Below, one piece after another: positions 1 through 5,213 of a stretch of DNA of 5,809 nucleotides. The first letter of the stretch is position 1; the number at the start of each line of letters is the position of its first letter. The DNA is from Natrialbaceae archaeon (lineage in GTDB: Archaea; Halobacteriota; Halobacteria; Halobacteriales; Natrialbaceae), in assembly GCA_003552885.1 (NCBI GenBank), contig PUPA01000187.1:1-5809 (forward strand). The letters run 5' to 3'. The position numbers and the translations under genes were made by a program. The notes beneath the pieces were generated by a model that was given only the letters and a program-made list of their open reading frames with translations, was not told the DNA's origin and did not search any database.

Positions 1-413
1 CCGTCGTCCCCGATCCCGATCGTGCCCCGGGTGCTCGTCCGCCGCCGGGGGTACTCTCCGGCGAGGTATGCGCCGAGCAGGCCGCCGACCGCGGCCAGCC
101 CGACGGTGTAGAGCAACACGGCGCTTCCGGCGACCGTCAGTGCGAACAGGGCGACGAGCGCACCGCTCGCCGGGAGCGCGCCGGCACCGAACCCGAAACC
201 GAGCGCGGCGAGCACGAGGACGCCGAGGCCGGCGATCGGCACGAACATGAACGCACCGGCGAGCGCGCCGACGACCGCGCCCTCGCGCGTGTCCTCCCCT
301 TCGAGGAAGCCGGCTGCGATCCCCCCGAGGAGCGTCGAGAACGGGAGGAAGCTCAGAAGGACGCCGAGGACGGCACCGATCACGGCGTTGAGCAGCGTCT
401 CACGGGTGGCCAT
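1..413 (-). CDS. DUF5518-type haloarchaeal membrane protein, C-terminus cut off by window edge
   Basis: The frame begins at the ATG at 413-411 and stays open for 137 codons to the left edge, so the C-terminus is missing. The protein starts MATRETLLNAVIGAVLGVLL and is mostly Gly/Ala/Val/Leu. I see about three to four hydrophobic stretches: roughly residues 8-37, 46-80 (probably two helices with a Pro-containing turn) and 84-117. A short charged loop (EGEDTRE, 38-44) separates the first two, and a basic segment (YPRRR, 121-125) follows the last. This pattern, with a Gly-rich first helix followed by an acidic loop, resembles the DUF5518 family of haloarchaeal integral membrane proteins, whose function is unknown. 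The start is supported by a TATA-like element about 27 bases upstream, which implies a leaderless transcript. The family call is from memory of the pattern; the membrane character is seen directly. Confidence 0.75.
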   Translation of the reverse strand, partial: MATRETLLNAVIGAVLGVLLSFLPFSTLLGGIAAGFLEGEDTREGAVVGALAGAFMFVPIAGLGVLVLAALGFGFGAGALPASGALVALFALTVAGSAVLLYTVGLAAVGGLLGAYLAGEYPRRRTSTRGTIGIGDD

Positions 414-436
414 GGGTGACCTGCCACCGCCCGGGG

Positions 437-444
437 CAAAAAGA
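437..444 (-). promoter_or_regulatory. TATA-like element of the DUF5518 gene
   Basis: The minus strand reads TCTTTTTG here, a T-rich block in otherwise GC-rich spacer DNA. It is centred about 27 bases before the ATG at 413. This is the spacing expected when transcription starts at or next to the start codon, the common leaderless arrangement in haloarchaea. The same T-run also lies downstream of the AI-2E gene stop (518) and could help end that transcript. Confidence 0.5.
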
Positions 445-517
445 CGGTGGTCCGGACGCGTCGCCGACGGATCGTATCGTCCGTGGACGGCACTCTTCGC
501 CCGACCGTTCGGTGGCG

Positions 518-1606
518 TCAGGTCGCCGTCGAGTCCTCGGTGGCGCCGATCTCGAGTTCCTCGCCGTCCTCGCGGAGCTCCTCTACCTGGTCGATCTCGG
601 CTTCGATCACCTCGATCTCGCGGTCGTTCACCTCGTCGGCCAGCAGGGTGACCGCCTCGACGAAGACGGCGACGATCAGCGGGCCGACGACGATGCCGAT
701 CGCCCCGAGGGTAAAGAGGCCGCCGGTGAAGCCGACGAAGTAGAGGCTGCCGGGCAGGCGGGCCGACCGGCGTGCCAGCCGTGGCCTGACCGTGACGTCG
801 GGCCCCCAGGCGATCAGGATCACACCGAGGACGCCGACGAGGACGCCGGCGAGGACGTCGCCGACGACGGCGATCTCGTACAGTGCGAGCGGAACCACGA
901 GCAGGCTCGGTCCGATGATCGGCACGAACTGGAGGATGGCGGCGATCAGCGCCAGGGTGAACGGTGCCTCGTAGCCGAGCAGCCAGAACAGTGGATAGCC
1001 CACGAGGAGGGTCACGACCGACGTCGCCAGCTGGAGGACGTAGATGGCGTACAGCGTCTCCCGGATCCGCAACCCCAGCGCGTAGACGACGTCGCGGTAC
1101 TCGTGGGGGACGGGCGCGACGGCCGCCCTGATCGCCTCCTCGGCTTTCAGCAGGATGCCGAACAGCAACAGGACGAACAGCGCGAACTTCACGGCGAGCT
1201 CCGGGGCCGCGGTGGCGAACGACACCGCGATCGCTTGCACCTGGTCTACCGCCCACGCCTGGACCTCCGCGGACTCGACGGCGATCGACTCCCCGGCGAA
1301 CCCGATCGTCACCGTCTCGGGGACGGCCTCGAGGGCGGCGATCAGCTCCTCCCGGCGGACGTAGAGGGTGTAGACGATCGGCGAGAACACCGCGAGCGAT
1401 CCCAGAAAGCCGACGAGCGTGGCGACGACCGCGGCGGTCCACTCCGAGAGGCCACGCCGGGTCAGCCAGCCGTGGACCGGCAGGAGGACGTACGCGACGG
1501 TGAGCGCGAACAGGACGGTGGCGAGCACCTCGAGGAGGATGGCAGCCGTCAACACCCCGATCGCCACGACGACGCCGGCGAGGACGTACTTGCGGTTTCG
1601 CGTCAC
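518..1606 (-). CDS. AI-2E family transporter (PF01594-type membrane protein)
   Basis: The product is a 362-residue polytopic membrane protein of the AI-2E transporter (YdiK/PerM-like) family, which is roughly this length. Members are proposed exporters of small molecules or ions; the name comes from autoinducer-2 export, and the haloarchaeal substrate is unknown. Numbering from the GTG at 1606, hydrophobic segments lie at about 7-43, 57-81, 136-154, 184-210, 212-245, 246-268 and 287-321. A soluble stretch at about 85-135 follows the third segment, as usual for the family. The motif LQFVPIIGPSL (225-235) matches the conserved family loop, and GPLIVAVFVE (308-317) the conserved last helix. The C-terminal tail (about 324-362) is strongly acidic. 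A TTG at 1615 is in frame, but the GTG fits better because a TATA-like block lies about 26 bases upstream of it. The gene is probably transcribed alone. Confidence 0.85.
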   Translation of the reverse strand: MTRNRKYVLAGVVVAIGVLTAAILLEVLATVLFALTVAYVLLPVHGWLTRRGLSEWTAAVVATLVGFLGSLAVFSPIVYTLYVRREELIAALEAVPETVTIGFAGESIAVESAEVQAWAVDQVQAIAVSFATAAPELAVKFALFVLLLFGILLKAEEAIRAAVAPVPHEYRDVVYALGLRIRETLYAIYVLQLATSVVTLLVGYPLFWLLGYEAPFTLALIAAILQFVPIIGPSLLVVPLALYEIAVVGDVLAGVLVGVLGVILIAWGPDVTVRPRLARRSARLPGSLYFVGFTGGLFTLGAIGIVVGPLIVAVFVEAVTLLADEVNDREIEVIEAEIDQVEELREDGEELEIGATEDSTAT

Positions 1607-1630
1607 GGCCGTCAATGACCGTCGGACGGC

Positions 1631-1640
1631 AAAACCTTTC
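1631..1640 (-). promoter_or_regulatory. TATA/BRE-like element of the AI-2E gene
   Basis: The minus strand reads GAAAGGTTTT here: a purine-rich BRE-like GAAAGG followed by a T-run. The T-run is centred about 26 bases before the GTG at 1606 but only about 17 before the TTG at 1615. This favours the GTG as the start of a leaderless message. Confidence 0.45.
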
Positions 1641-1658
1641 TCCCGCGGTGACCGTCCG

Positions 1659-1674
1659 GGACCGGCGACGGTCC
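1659..1674. repeat. 6-bp perfect inverted repeat with 4-base loop
   Basis: GGACCG, a GCGA loop, then CGGTCC form a perfect short stem. It sits between the stop of the small acidic gene (1688) and the promoter of the AI-2E gene. On the minus strand a TTTT run follows about 25 bases later, which is too far for a classical terminator. It could be a weak transcript end, an operator or chance in GC-rich DNA. Confidence 0.25.
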
Positions 1675-1687
1675 GGTCGGTCGACGG

Positions 1688-1999
1688 TCAGTACTGACAC
1701 CGGTCACGGACTCCTCCGGGCCGGTAGCTGACCGTCGGCGGACCGACCCGTTCCGCGAGACGCGCGAGGAGTCGCTCGTGGGCCTCCCGGCTCCGCAGCC
1801 GCTCACAGTCGAGCGTCGAGTCGATCACGACCTCGAAGTCGGTGGTGTCGTCGACGTCGGTCCGGCCGATCTCGACGGTCTCGATGGTCTCGGCGTCCAT
1901 CCACGCGAGGGCCCACTCGATGAGCCACTCCTCGTGGCGGGCCGGGGCCTCCCGGAGGGTGTAGCTGATCACACAGCGACAGCCGGCTGGATCGGTCAC
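1688..1999 (-). CDS. Small acidic cysteine-containing protein of unknown function
   Basis: I do not recognise a family. From the GTG at 1999 the product is 103 residues, rich in Glu and Asp, with nearly every codon ending in G or C, as expected of a real haloarchaeal gene. It has four cysteines: C7 and C9 in GCRCVISYTL, C65 in STLDCERL and C101 in the C-terminal RCQY. There is no signal peptide or membrane segment, so it is probably cytosolic. Predicted pattern: a short beta strand (9-15), an amphipathic Trp-containing helix (20-38), strands around 39-46 and 54-61, then a helix (65-85). The GTG at 1999 is preceded by GAGGTG at 2011-2006, six bases away, a good Shine-Dalgarno match. In-frame GTGs at 2005, 2008 and 2053 are alternatives, the last giving 121 residues. 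It lies downstream of the HTH_10 regulator at 2128-2766, but the gap of at least 74 bases leaves co-transcription open. Confidence 0.65.
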   Translation of the reverse strand: MTDPAGCRCVISYTLREAPARHEEWLIEWALAWMDAETIETVEIGRTDVDDTTDFEVVIDSTLDCERLRSREAHERLLARLAERVGPPTVSYRPGGVRDRCQY

Positions 2000-2005
2000 C
2001 GACAC

Positions 2006-2011
2006 CACCTC
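2006..2011 (-). promoter_or_regulatory. Shine-Dalgarno site deciding the start of the small acidic protein
   Basis: The minus strand reads GAGGTG, complementary to the 3' end of archaeal 16S rRNA, six bases before the GTG at 1999. A leadered start suggests the gene is translated from a longer transcript, perhaps read through from the upstream regulator. Confidence 0.4.
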
Positions 2012-2127
2012 GGGGGTCGTTGGCGTGTGTCGTCGATCCGTACCATACCTCACGACACCACGTCCCGGGACCAGAAGCTACCGCTGAATTCTGGAAGGTT
2101 TTTTGTGATGGGCCGGCCGTTTCGGCC

Positions 2128-2766
2128 TCACCGACCGCCGTCGGTCGCGTCGGCGAGCTCGCCGACCAGGTTGGCCTCGACGGTGCTCAGCCGCTGGGAG
2201 ACCGCCGACTTCGAGACCCCGAGCTCGGCGGCCAGTCCGCCGAGGTCGATCCGTCTGGGCCGTTCGTAGTAGCCCCGTTCGATCGCGAGTTCGACCGTCT
2301 CACGCTGTGTCTCGGTGATCGTGTCGGTCGCGAGCTCGAGGACCCGGTCGTCCTCGCGCTCGCCCGCGCGGCTGATCCGCTGGAGACGGACGACGGCGCC
2401 GGCCTCCCGCAGGGCGGCGACGATCGCCGTCAGCTCCTCGCGATCGGGCGTCGCCACCGAGACGAGCAGCTCCTCGCCGTCGAACCCCTCGACGGAGGCG
2501 ATACAGTCGTACTCGGCGAACGTCGGACAGATACAGCCCGCCGAGACGTCGCCGTCGAGAAACCGGTGGTCGCCGTCGGTCGACACCTCCGCGCGACACT
2601 CCTCCCCGCAGTCGCCGCCCGGATCCACGATCCGCTGGGTGACGTTCCGGCCGCGCTCCCCGGACTCTACGACGGCACAGCCGTCTTCGGGACCGGGCTG
2701 GATCCGGAACTGTGCCCGGAGGTAGCTCGAGCCCGATCCGTCGCTACCGCCGGATCGTGATGGCAT
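2128..2766 (-). CDS. HTH_10 (bacterio-opsin-activator-type) transcriptional regulator, copy 1
   Basis: A 212-residue soluble, probably DNA-binding regulator. The C-terminal region (about 149-201) is an HTH_10 domain as in Bat-like haloarchaeal regulators. It has ITETQRETVELAIERGYYE, then the helix-turn-helix LAAELGVSKSAVSQRLSTVE with its recognition helix near 185-196. The N-terminal domain (about 15-135) is likely the sensor. It has Cys at 30, 53, 57, 78, 80 and 88, including GCICPTFAEYDC (77-88), a possible metal or redox site. The N-terminal 14 residues are a Ser/Gly linker. The ATG at 2766 was chosen because a strong TATA box lies 26 bases upstream and because its N-terminus lines up with the paralogue at 3296-3931. 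A longer open frame to 3057 overlaps the CMD gene and is spurious. The target genes are unknown; the adjacent CMD gene is the obvious candidate. Confidence 0.85.
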   Translation of the reverse strand: MPSRSGGSDGSGSSYLRAQFRIQPGPEDGCAVVESGERGRNVTQRIVDPGGDCGEECRAEVSTDGDHRFLDGDVSAGCICPTFAEYDCIASVEGFDGEELLVSVATPDREELTAIVAALREAGAVVRLQRISRAGEREDDRVLELATDTITETQRETVELAIERGYYERPRRIDLGGLAAELGVSKSAVSQRLSTVEANLVGELADATDGGR

Positions 2767-2787
2767 CTCCGAGAGAACGGATAGGGG

Positions 2788-2796
2788 AAAATAAAG
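2788..2796 (-). promoter_or_regulatory. TATA box of HTH_10 regulator copy 1
   Basis: The minus strand reads CTTTATTTT, the clearest TATA box among the GC-rich genes here. It is centred 26 bases before the ATG at 2766, giving a leaderless message. It shows that this regulator has its own promoter in the 68-base gap after the CMD gene. Confidence 0.7.
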
Positions 2797-2804
2797 ACTT
2801 GACG

Positions 2805-2816
2805 GATCGTTCGATC
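2805..2816. promoter_or_regulatory. Candidate operator: GATCG-TT-CGATC inverted repeat
   Basis: A perfect 5-bp inverted repeat with a 2-base centre sits about 10 bases upstream of the TATA box of the regulator at 2128-2766. In archaea, sites just upstream of BRE/TATA are where activators often bind. Binding by this regulator or its paralogue is inference only; GATCG-rich words are common in this GC-rich DNA. Confidence 0.3.
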
Positions 2817-2834
2817 GGCCCGACAGGACGGAGA

Positions 2835-3164
2835 CTACAGCTCGTCTTCGATCCAGCTCAGCGCGGCCATCGCCTTTGGGAAGCCGATCGTCGGGATCGA
2901 CAGGATCGCGACGTGGCGCAACGCCTCGGGATCGACGCCCTCCGCGACGGCACGCCGGACGTGTGAGTGGACGGCGCCTTCGGAGCCGCTCGCGAGCGCG
3001 AGTGCGAGTTTCACCAGCCGTTTCGTCTCGTCGTCGACCGGACCGCCCTCCGCACACGCTTCACCCAGCTCCGCGTACGCCTCCCACACCTCGGGGTAGT
3101 CGGCCGCGAGGTCGCCGGCGGTCGACGGGAGCTCCTCGGCTGGATCGTCGAGTTCGTCTGCCAT
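2835..3164 (-). CDS. Carboxymuconolactone decarboxylase (CMD) family protein lacking AhpD cysteines
   Basis: A 109-residue cytosolic all-helical protein of the CMD family (PF02627), which includes gamma-carboxymuconolactone decarboxylase and the AhpD thiol peroxidases. The family core runs from about 43 to 107: DDETKRLVKLALALASG, then SEGAVHSHVRRAVAEG, then the last helices with IPTIGFPKAMAALSW. When aligned on the conserved His (H68), the AhpD proton-relay Glu is replaced by Arg49 and the two redox Cys by Ser61 and Ala64. AhpD-type peroxidase activity is therefore unlikely. An extra His (H66) sits beside H68. The only Cys is C37. The ATG at 3164 gives the usual small CMD length; an upstream in-frame extension to 3233 adds a low-similarity N-terminus. 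No convincing TATA or Shine-Dalgarno precedes it. It lies between two paralogous HTH_10 regulators on the same strand. The substrate is unknown. Confidence 0.85.
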   Translation of the reverse strand: MADELDDPAEELPSTAGDLAADYPEVWEAYAELGEACAEGGPVDDETKRLVKLALALASGSEGAVHSHVRRAVAEGVDPEALRHVAILSIPTIGFPKAMAALSWIEDEL

Positions 3165-3295
3165 TGTCGTCCCGCCGTTTGTGCACGCACCTACATGAGC
3201 GTTCGTAACCGCGGGCTCCGGATCCGCGATCAAAGGCGGCGAGGACGGAGCGGAGACGTCAGCTCACATCGGGGACAGCGCGAAAGCCCGCGAGT

Positions 3296-3931
3296 TCACC
3301 TGCTGGCACCCTCGACGGCGTCGAACAGCTCCGAGATCAGCTTCGCCTCCACGGCGCCGAGACGCTGGGAGACCGCGGACTTCGAGACGTCGAGGTCGGC
3401 GGCGAGCCCGCCGAGGTCGGTCCGTCGAGGTGTCTCGTAGTAGCCGCGTTCGACGGCGACGCGGACGGTCTCCCGCTGTTTCTCGGTGACCGCGTTGGCT
3501 TCGAGCTCGAGGGTTGGCCCGTCACGTCCCCCCTCCGACTGGCTGATCCGCTCGAGGCGGACCCCGGCGCCGGCCTCCCGGAGGGCGCCGACGATCTCCG
3601 AGAGCGTCGCCCTGTCGATCGTCGACAGCGAGAGGATCAACTCGCCGTCGTCGAACCCCTCGATCGTCCGGACGCAGTCGTAGTCGTCGAAGATCGGGCA
3701 GATACAGCCCTCGCCGATCTCGCCGTCGAGCAGCCGGGGGCCGCCCTCGCTGGCCACCGTCGCCTCGGCGAGACACCGACCGTCGTCGACGACGTTCTGT
3801 CTGACGTCGTGGCCGCTCTCGCCCGCCTCCAGCAGCGCACAGCCGCCCTCGGGCCGGGGTTCGATCCGGAAACGGGCCCGGAGGTGGGCGTCGGCCGTCT
3901 CCGATCGCCGGCCGGCGGTGTCTGATGACAT
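3296..3931 (-). CDS. HTH_10 (bacterio-opsin-activator-type) transcriptional regulator, copy 2
   Basis: A 211-residue paralogue of the regulator at 2128-2766, alignable from end to end. The N-terminal domain (about 17-135) has Cys at 31, 53, 76, 78 and 86. C31, C76, C78 and C86 are shared with copy 1, including GCICPIFDDYDC (75-86). The C-terminal HTH_10 domain (about 147-200) contains VTEKQRETVRVAVERGYYE and LAADLDVSKSAVSQRL, with the recognition helix almost identical to that of copy 1. Predicted cytosolic and DNA-binding. I chose the ATG at 3931 because the resulting N-terminus matches copy 1 in length and a TATA-like block lies about 31 bases upstream. An ATG at 3961 (10 residues longer) and an open frame to 4039 are less likely. 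The CMD gene follows after 131 bases. Tandem duplication is the simplest origin; the ligand is unknown. Confidence 0.85.
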   Translation of the reverse strand: MSSDTAGRRSETADAHLRARFRIEPRPEGGCALLEAGESGHDVRQNVVDDGRCLAEATVASEGGPRLLDGEIGEGCICPIFDDYDCVRTIEGFDDGELILSLSTIDRATLSEIVGALREAGAGVRLERISQSEGGRDGPTLELEANAVTEKQRETVRVAVERGYYETPRRTDLGGLAADLDVSKSAVSQRLGAVEAKLISELFDAVEGASR

Positions 3932-3958
3932 TCCGTTCGAGGAAGGGACCACTCGACC

Positions 3959-3964
3959 CATAAC
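3959..3964 (-). promoter_or_regulatory. TATA-like element of HTH_10 regulator copy 2
   Basis: The minus strand reads TTATGG inside GAGTTATGGG, about 31 bases before the ATG at 3931. It is the only AT-rich block in this spacer. It would give a leaderless or very short-leader transcript. It also contains the alternative ATG at 3961; if this block is the TATA box, that ATG is not translated. Confidence 0.4.
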
Positions 3965-3989
3965 TCGGCCGGGCCGTTCCCACCGGGCT

Positions 3990-4005
3990 GGAACGTCTCC
4001 GTTCC
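3990..4005. repeat. 6-bp inverted repeat upstream of regulator copy 2
   Basis: GGAACG, a TCTC loop, then CGTTCC form a perfect short stem; as minus-strand RNA the loop would be GAGA, a GNRA-type tetraloop. It lies 31 bases beyond the stop of the NUP-family gene and about 35 bases upstream of the TATA-like element of regulator copy 2. It could be an operator or a 3' end structure for the NUP transcript. No T-run follows it. Confidence 0.3.
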
Positions 4006-4035
4006 GAGGACGTTCGGCCCCCGTGGGACCGCGAC

Positions 4036-4956
4036 TCACCGGCTCCGGAGCCCGAGCGGGTCCACAGAGCAGAGCGTCTCGAGGACCGCCCAGCCGACGC
4101 GCCCGGCGTTCTCGATCGCCAGCGCGAGGCTCTCTTCGGTCCCGCCGAAACTCTCCTCTACGGACTGGCCCGGCGCCGGCCGGTCGTAGTTGGCGACCGC
4201 GCGGACGCTCAGATACCGCCCGAGGAGGCCGTGGCGATCGAGGGCGGTCGCCGTCGCGGAGTCTTCCATCTGGGTCGTCGCGTACGGCCCGACCCCGTAC
4301 CGCTCACAGAGGACGTCGACCTCCCGGGCGTGGCGGGGCCCGTGCCAGAACTCGTCGCCGGCGACCGTCGGGCCGACGCCGACCGTCGGCTCACCACCTC
4401 GCCCCTCCGGATACCGGTCGGCGTACGCCTCGACCGCCGGATCGGCGGCCAGCTCGACCCCACGGGCAGCCCCGACGGCCGGCTCGAGCAGCGTCGAGTC
4501 GAGTCGGCGGACCGACTTCTCGGGCTCGTAGGCGAGGGGGGAGATCGGGGGTTCGTCGTCCCGGTCCCACCGGTGTTTGCGGTCCCAGTCGACCACGGCG
4601 TCCGCGAGGAACACCGAGCCGAGGGCGGCACGCGCGGGAGCGGCCCCGGCGACGCCGGCCGAGAGCACGTACGCCCCGTCGAGGTCGATCCCCGCGCTCG
4701 CGAGGAGGGTCGCGACGGTCGTCGCCGCCTCGGCTTTCCCCAGGCCGGTCGTCGTCACCGCGATCCCGTCGCCGTCGAGGTACAGCGGGGAGTCGAGCCC
4801 CGGAACCGAGACGGCATCGACGACGTCGGCACGCTCGAGCCAGGGCTGGCGCTCGTCGATCCGCGGACCGCCGACGGCGGGCAACGCGAGCGCCCTCGGT
4901 CGGACGGGGTCGGTCGGGTCGGGACGACGGGGTTCCGGGAGCGGACGGCCGGACAT
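4036..4956 (-). CDS. Purine nucleoside permease (NUP, PF06516) family protein, probable nucleoside-phosphorylase-like enzyme
   Basis: A 306-residue protein resembling the NUP family. The family is named after a Candida purine nucleoside permease, but its fold is that of nucleoside phosphorylases. No membrane segments are visible, so a cytosolic nucleosidase or phosphorylase is more likely than a permease; the substrate is not established. Motifs in order: the Gly-rich TTTGLGKAEAA (68-78); SAGVAG (99-104), the phosphorylase-type core strand and loop; PTVAGDEFWHG (196-206); ATTQMEDSATATAL (226-239), where Met230-Glu231 resembles the nucleoside-contacting Met-Glu pair; and RAVANYDRPAPGQ (252-264), a NUP hallmark. 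The Pro/Arg-rich N-terminus (1-22) precedes the core. The ATG at 4956 has GGGAG nine bases upstream. An in-frame extension to 5133 enters differently composed DNA and does not look like this family. The regulator at 3931 starts 104 bases downstream of its stop; a functional link is unproven. Confidence 0.8.
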   Translation of the reverse strand: MSGRPLPEPRRPDPTDPVRPRALALPAVGGPRIDERQPWLERADVVDAVSVPGLDSPLYLDGDGIAVTTTGLGKAEAATTVATLLASAGIDLDGAYVLSAGVAGAAPARAALGSVFLADAVVDWDRKHRWDRDDEPPISPLAYEPEKSVRRLDSTLLEPAVGAARGVELAADPAVEAYADRYPEGRGGEPTVGVGPTVAGDEFWHGPRHAREVDVLCERYGVGPYATTQMEDSATATALDRHGLLGRYLSVRAVANYDRPAPGQSVEESFGGTEESLALAIENAGRVGWAVLETLCSVDPLGLRSR

Positions 4957-5213
4957 CGTTCGAGGCTCCCGTCGACGGGTCAAGTGTCTCCCGGTTCCGG
5001 CGAGCCAGCTCTGTCGAAATTCCCGAGGGGTGATAAGTTTCTGATCCCGTAGTGAATACAGAGGGTTAGCCTTGTTTAGGCGCTCTTGATTGAACGAGTC
5101 AGGAGCCACGTCGGCTGGATAGAACCAGCCCATGAGGAGGTCTCGACCAGATCTTGTCGGTTGGAGGGCGTCTAGAGAAGACGATCTGCACCGCGTGTAA
5201 AGCCGTTGTTAAG
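4957..5213. other. Spacer with composition boundary and in-frame upstream extension
   Basis: No confident gene lies here. The left part (to about 5030) is GC-rich like the chromosome; the right part is visibly richer in A and T. On the minus strand the frame of the NUP-family gene continues without a stop up to about 5208. It includes an ATG at 5133 and a hydrophilic stretch (DSFNQERLNKANPLYSLRDQ), which may be a relic coding tail or chance. Plus-strand frames are broken by many stops between 5030 and 5110. I found no tRNA that folds and no insertion-sequence ends. Confidence 0.4.
5032..5041 (-). promoter_or_regulatory. Possible promoter element for the NUP-family gene
   Basis: The minus strand reads GAAACTTATC: a BRE-like GAAAC followed by TTATC. 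Transcription from it would begin about 25 bases downstream, leaving a leader of roughly 50 bases that contains the GGGAG before the ATG at 4956. A weaker alternative, CACTTGAC around 4982, would give a leaderless message. Confidence 0.3.

Noticed and set aside
416..1618. Long plus-strand open frame of 400 codons
   Set aside because: It is antisense to the AI-2E transporter. Its product is a low-complexity Asp/Glu/Arg/Gln-rich sequence with no fold, the usual mirror of a GC-rich haloarchaeal gene.
1687..1698. 12-bp palindrome GTCAGTACTGAC at the end of the small acidic gene
   Set aside because: It overlaps the stop codon and last codons, has no T-run and no second copy; a chance palindrome is as likely as an operator.
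1612..1806. 64-codon minus-strand frame upstream of the AI-2E gene
   Set aside because: It overlaps the small acidic gene in another frame, is Arg/Ser-rich and shows no family features.
2001..2046. ATG at 2046 with a 16-codon frame upstream of the small acidic gene
   Set aside because: Out of frame with the gene and very short; a leader peptide is possible but nothing else supports it.
2097..2127. T-run (2099-2104) with a GGCCG-TTT-CGGCC hairpin, resembling a terminator
   Set aside because: The T-run is on the plus strand and precedes the hairpin, so it is in the wrong order and orientation to terminate the minus-strand genes.
2020..2760. Plus-strand open frame of 246 codons
   Set aside because: Antisense shadow of HTH_10 regulator copy 1; no recognisable motifs and no promoter.
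2767..3057. N-terminal extension of HTH_10 regulator copy 1
   Set aside because: It would overlap the CMD coding region, is Arg-rich, and lies upstream of a strong TATA box that places the start at 2766.
5008..5030. T-loop-like TCGAAATTCCC suggesting a tRNA or attachment-site remnant
   Set aside because: No matching D-arm, anticodon arm or acceptor stem could be found on either side.
3918..5052. Long overlapping plus-strand frames (371 and 273 codons)
   Set aside because: Antisense to the NUP-family gene; Arg/Pro/Ser-rich low-complexity products typical of shadow frames.
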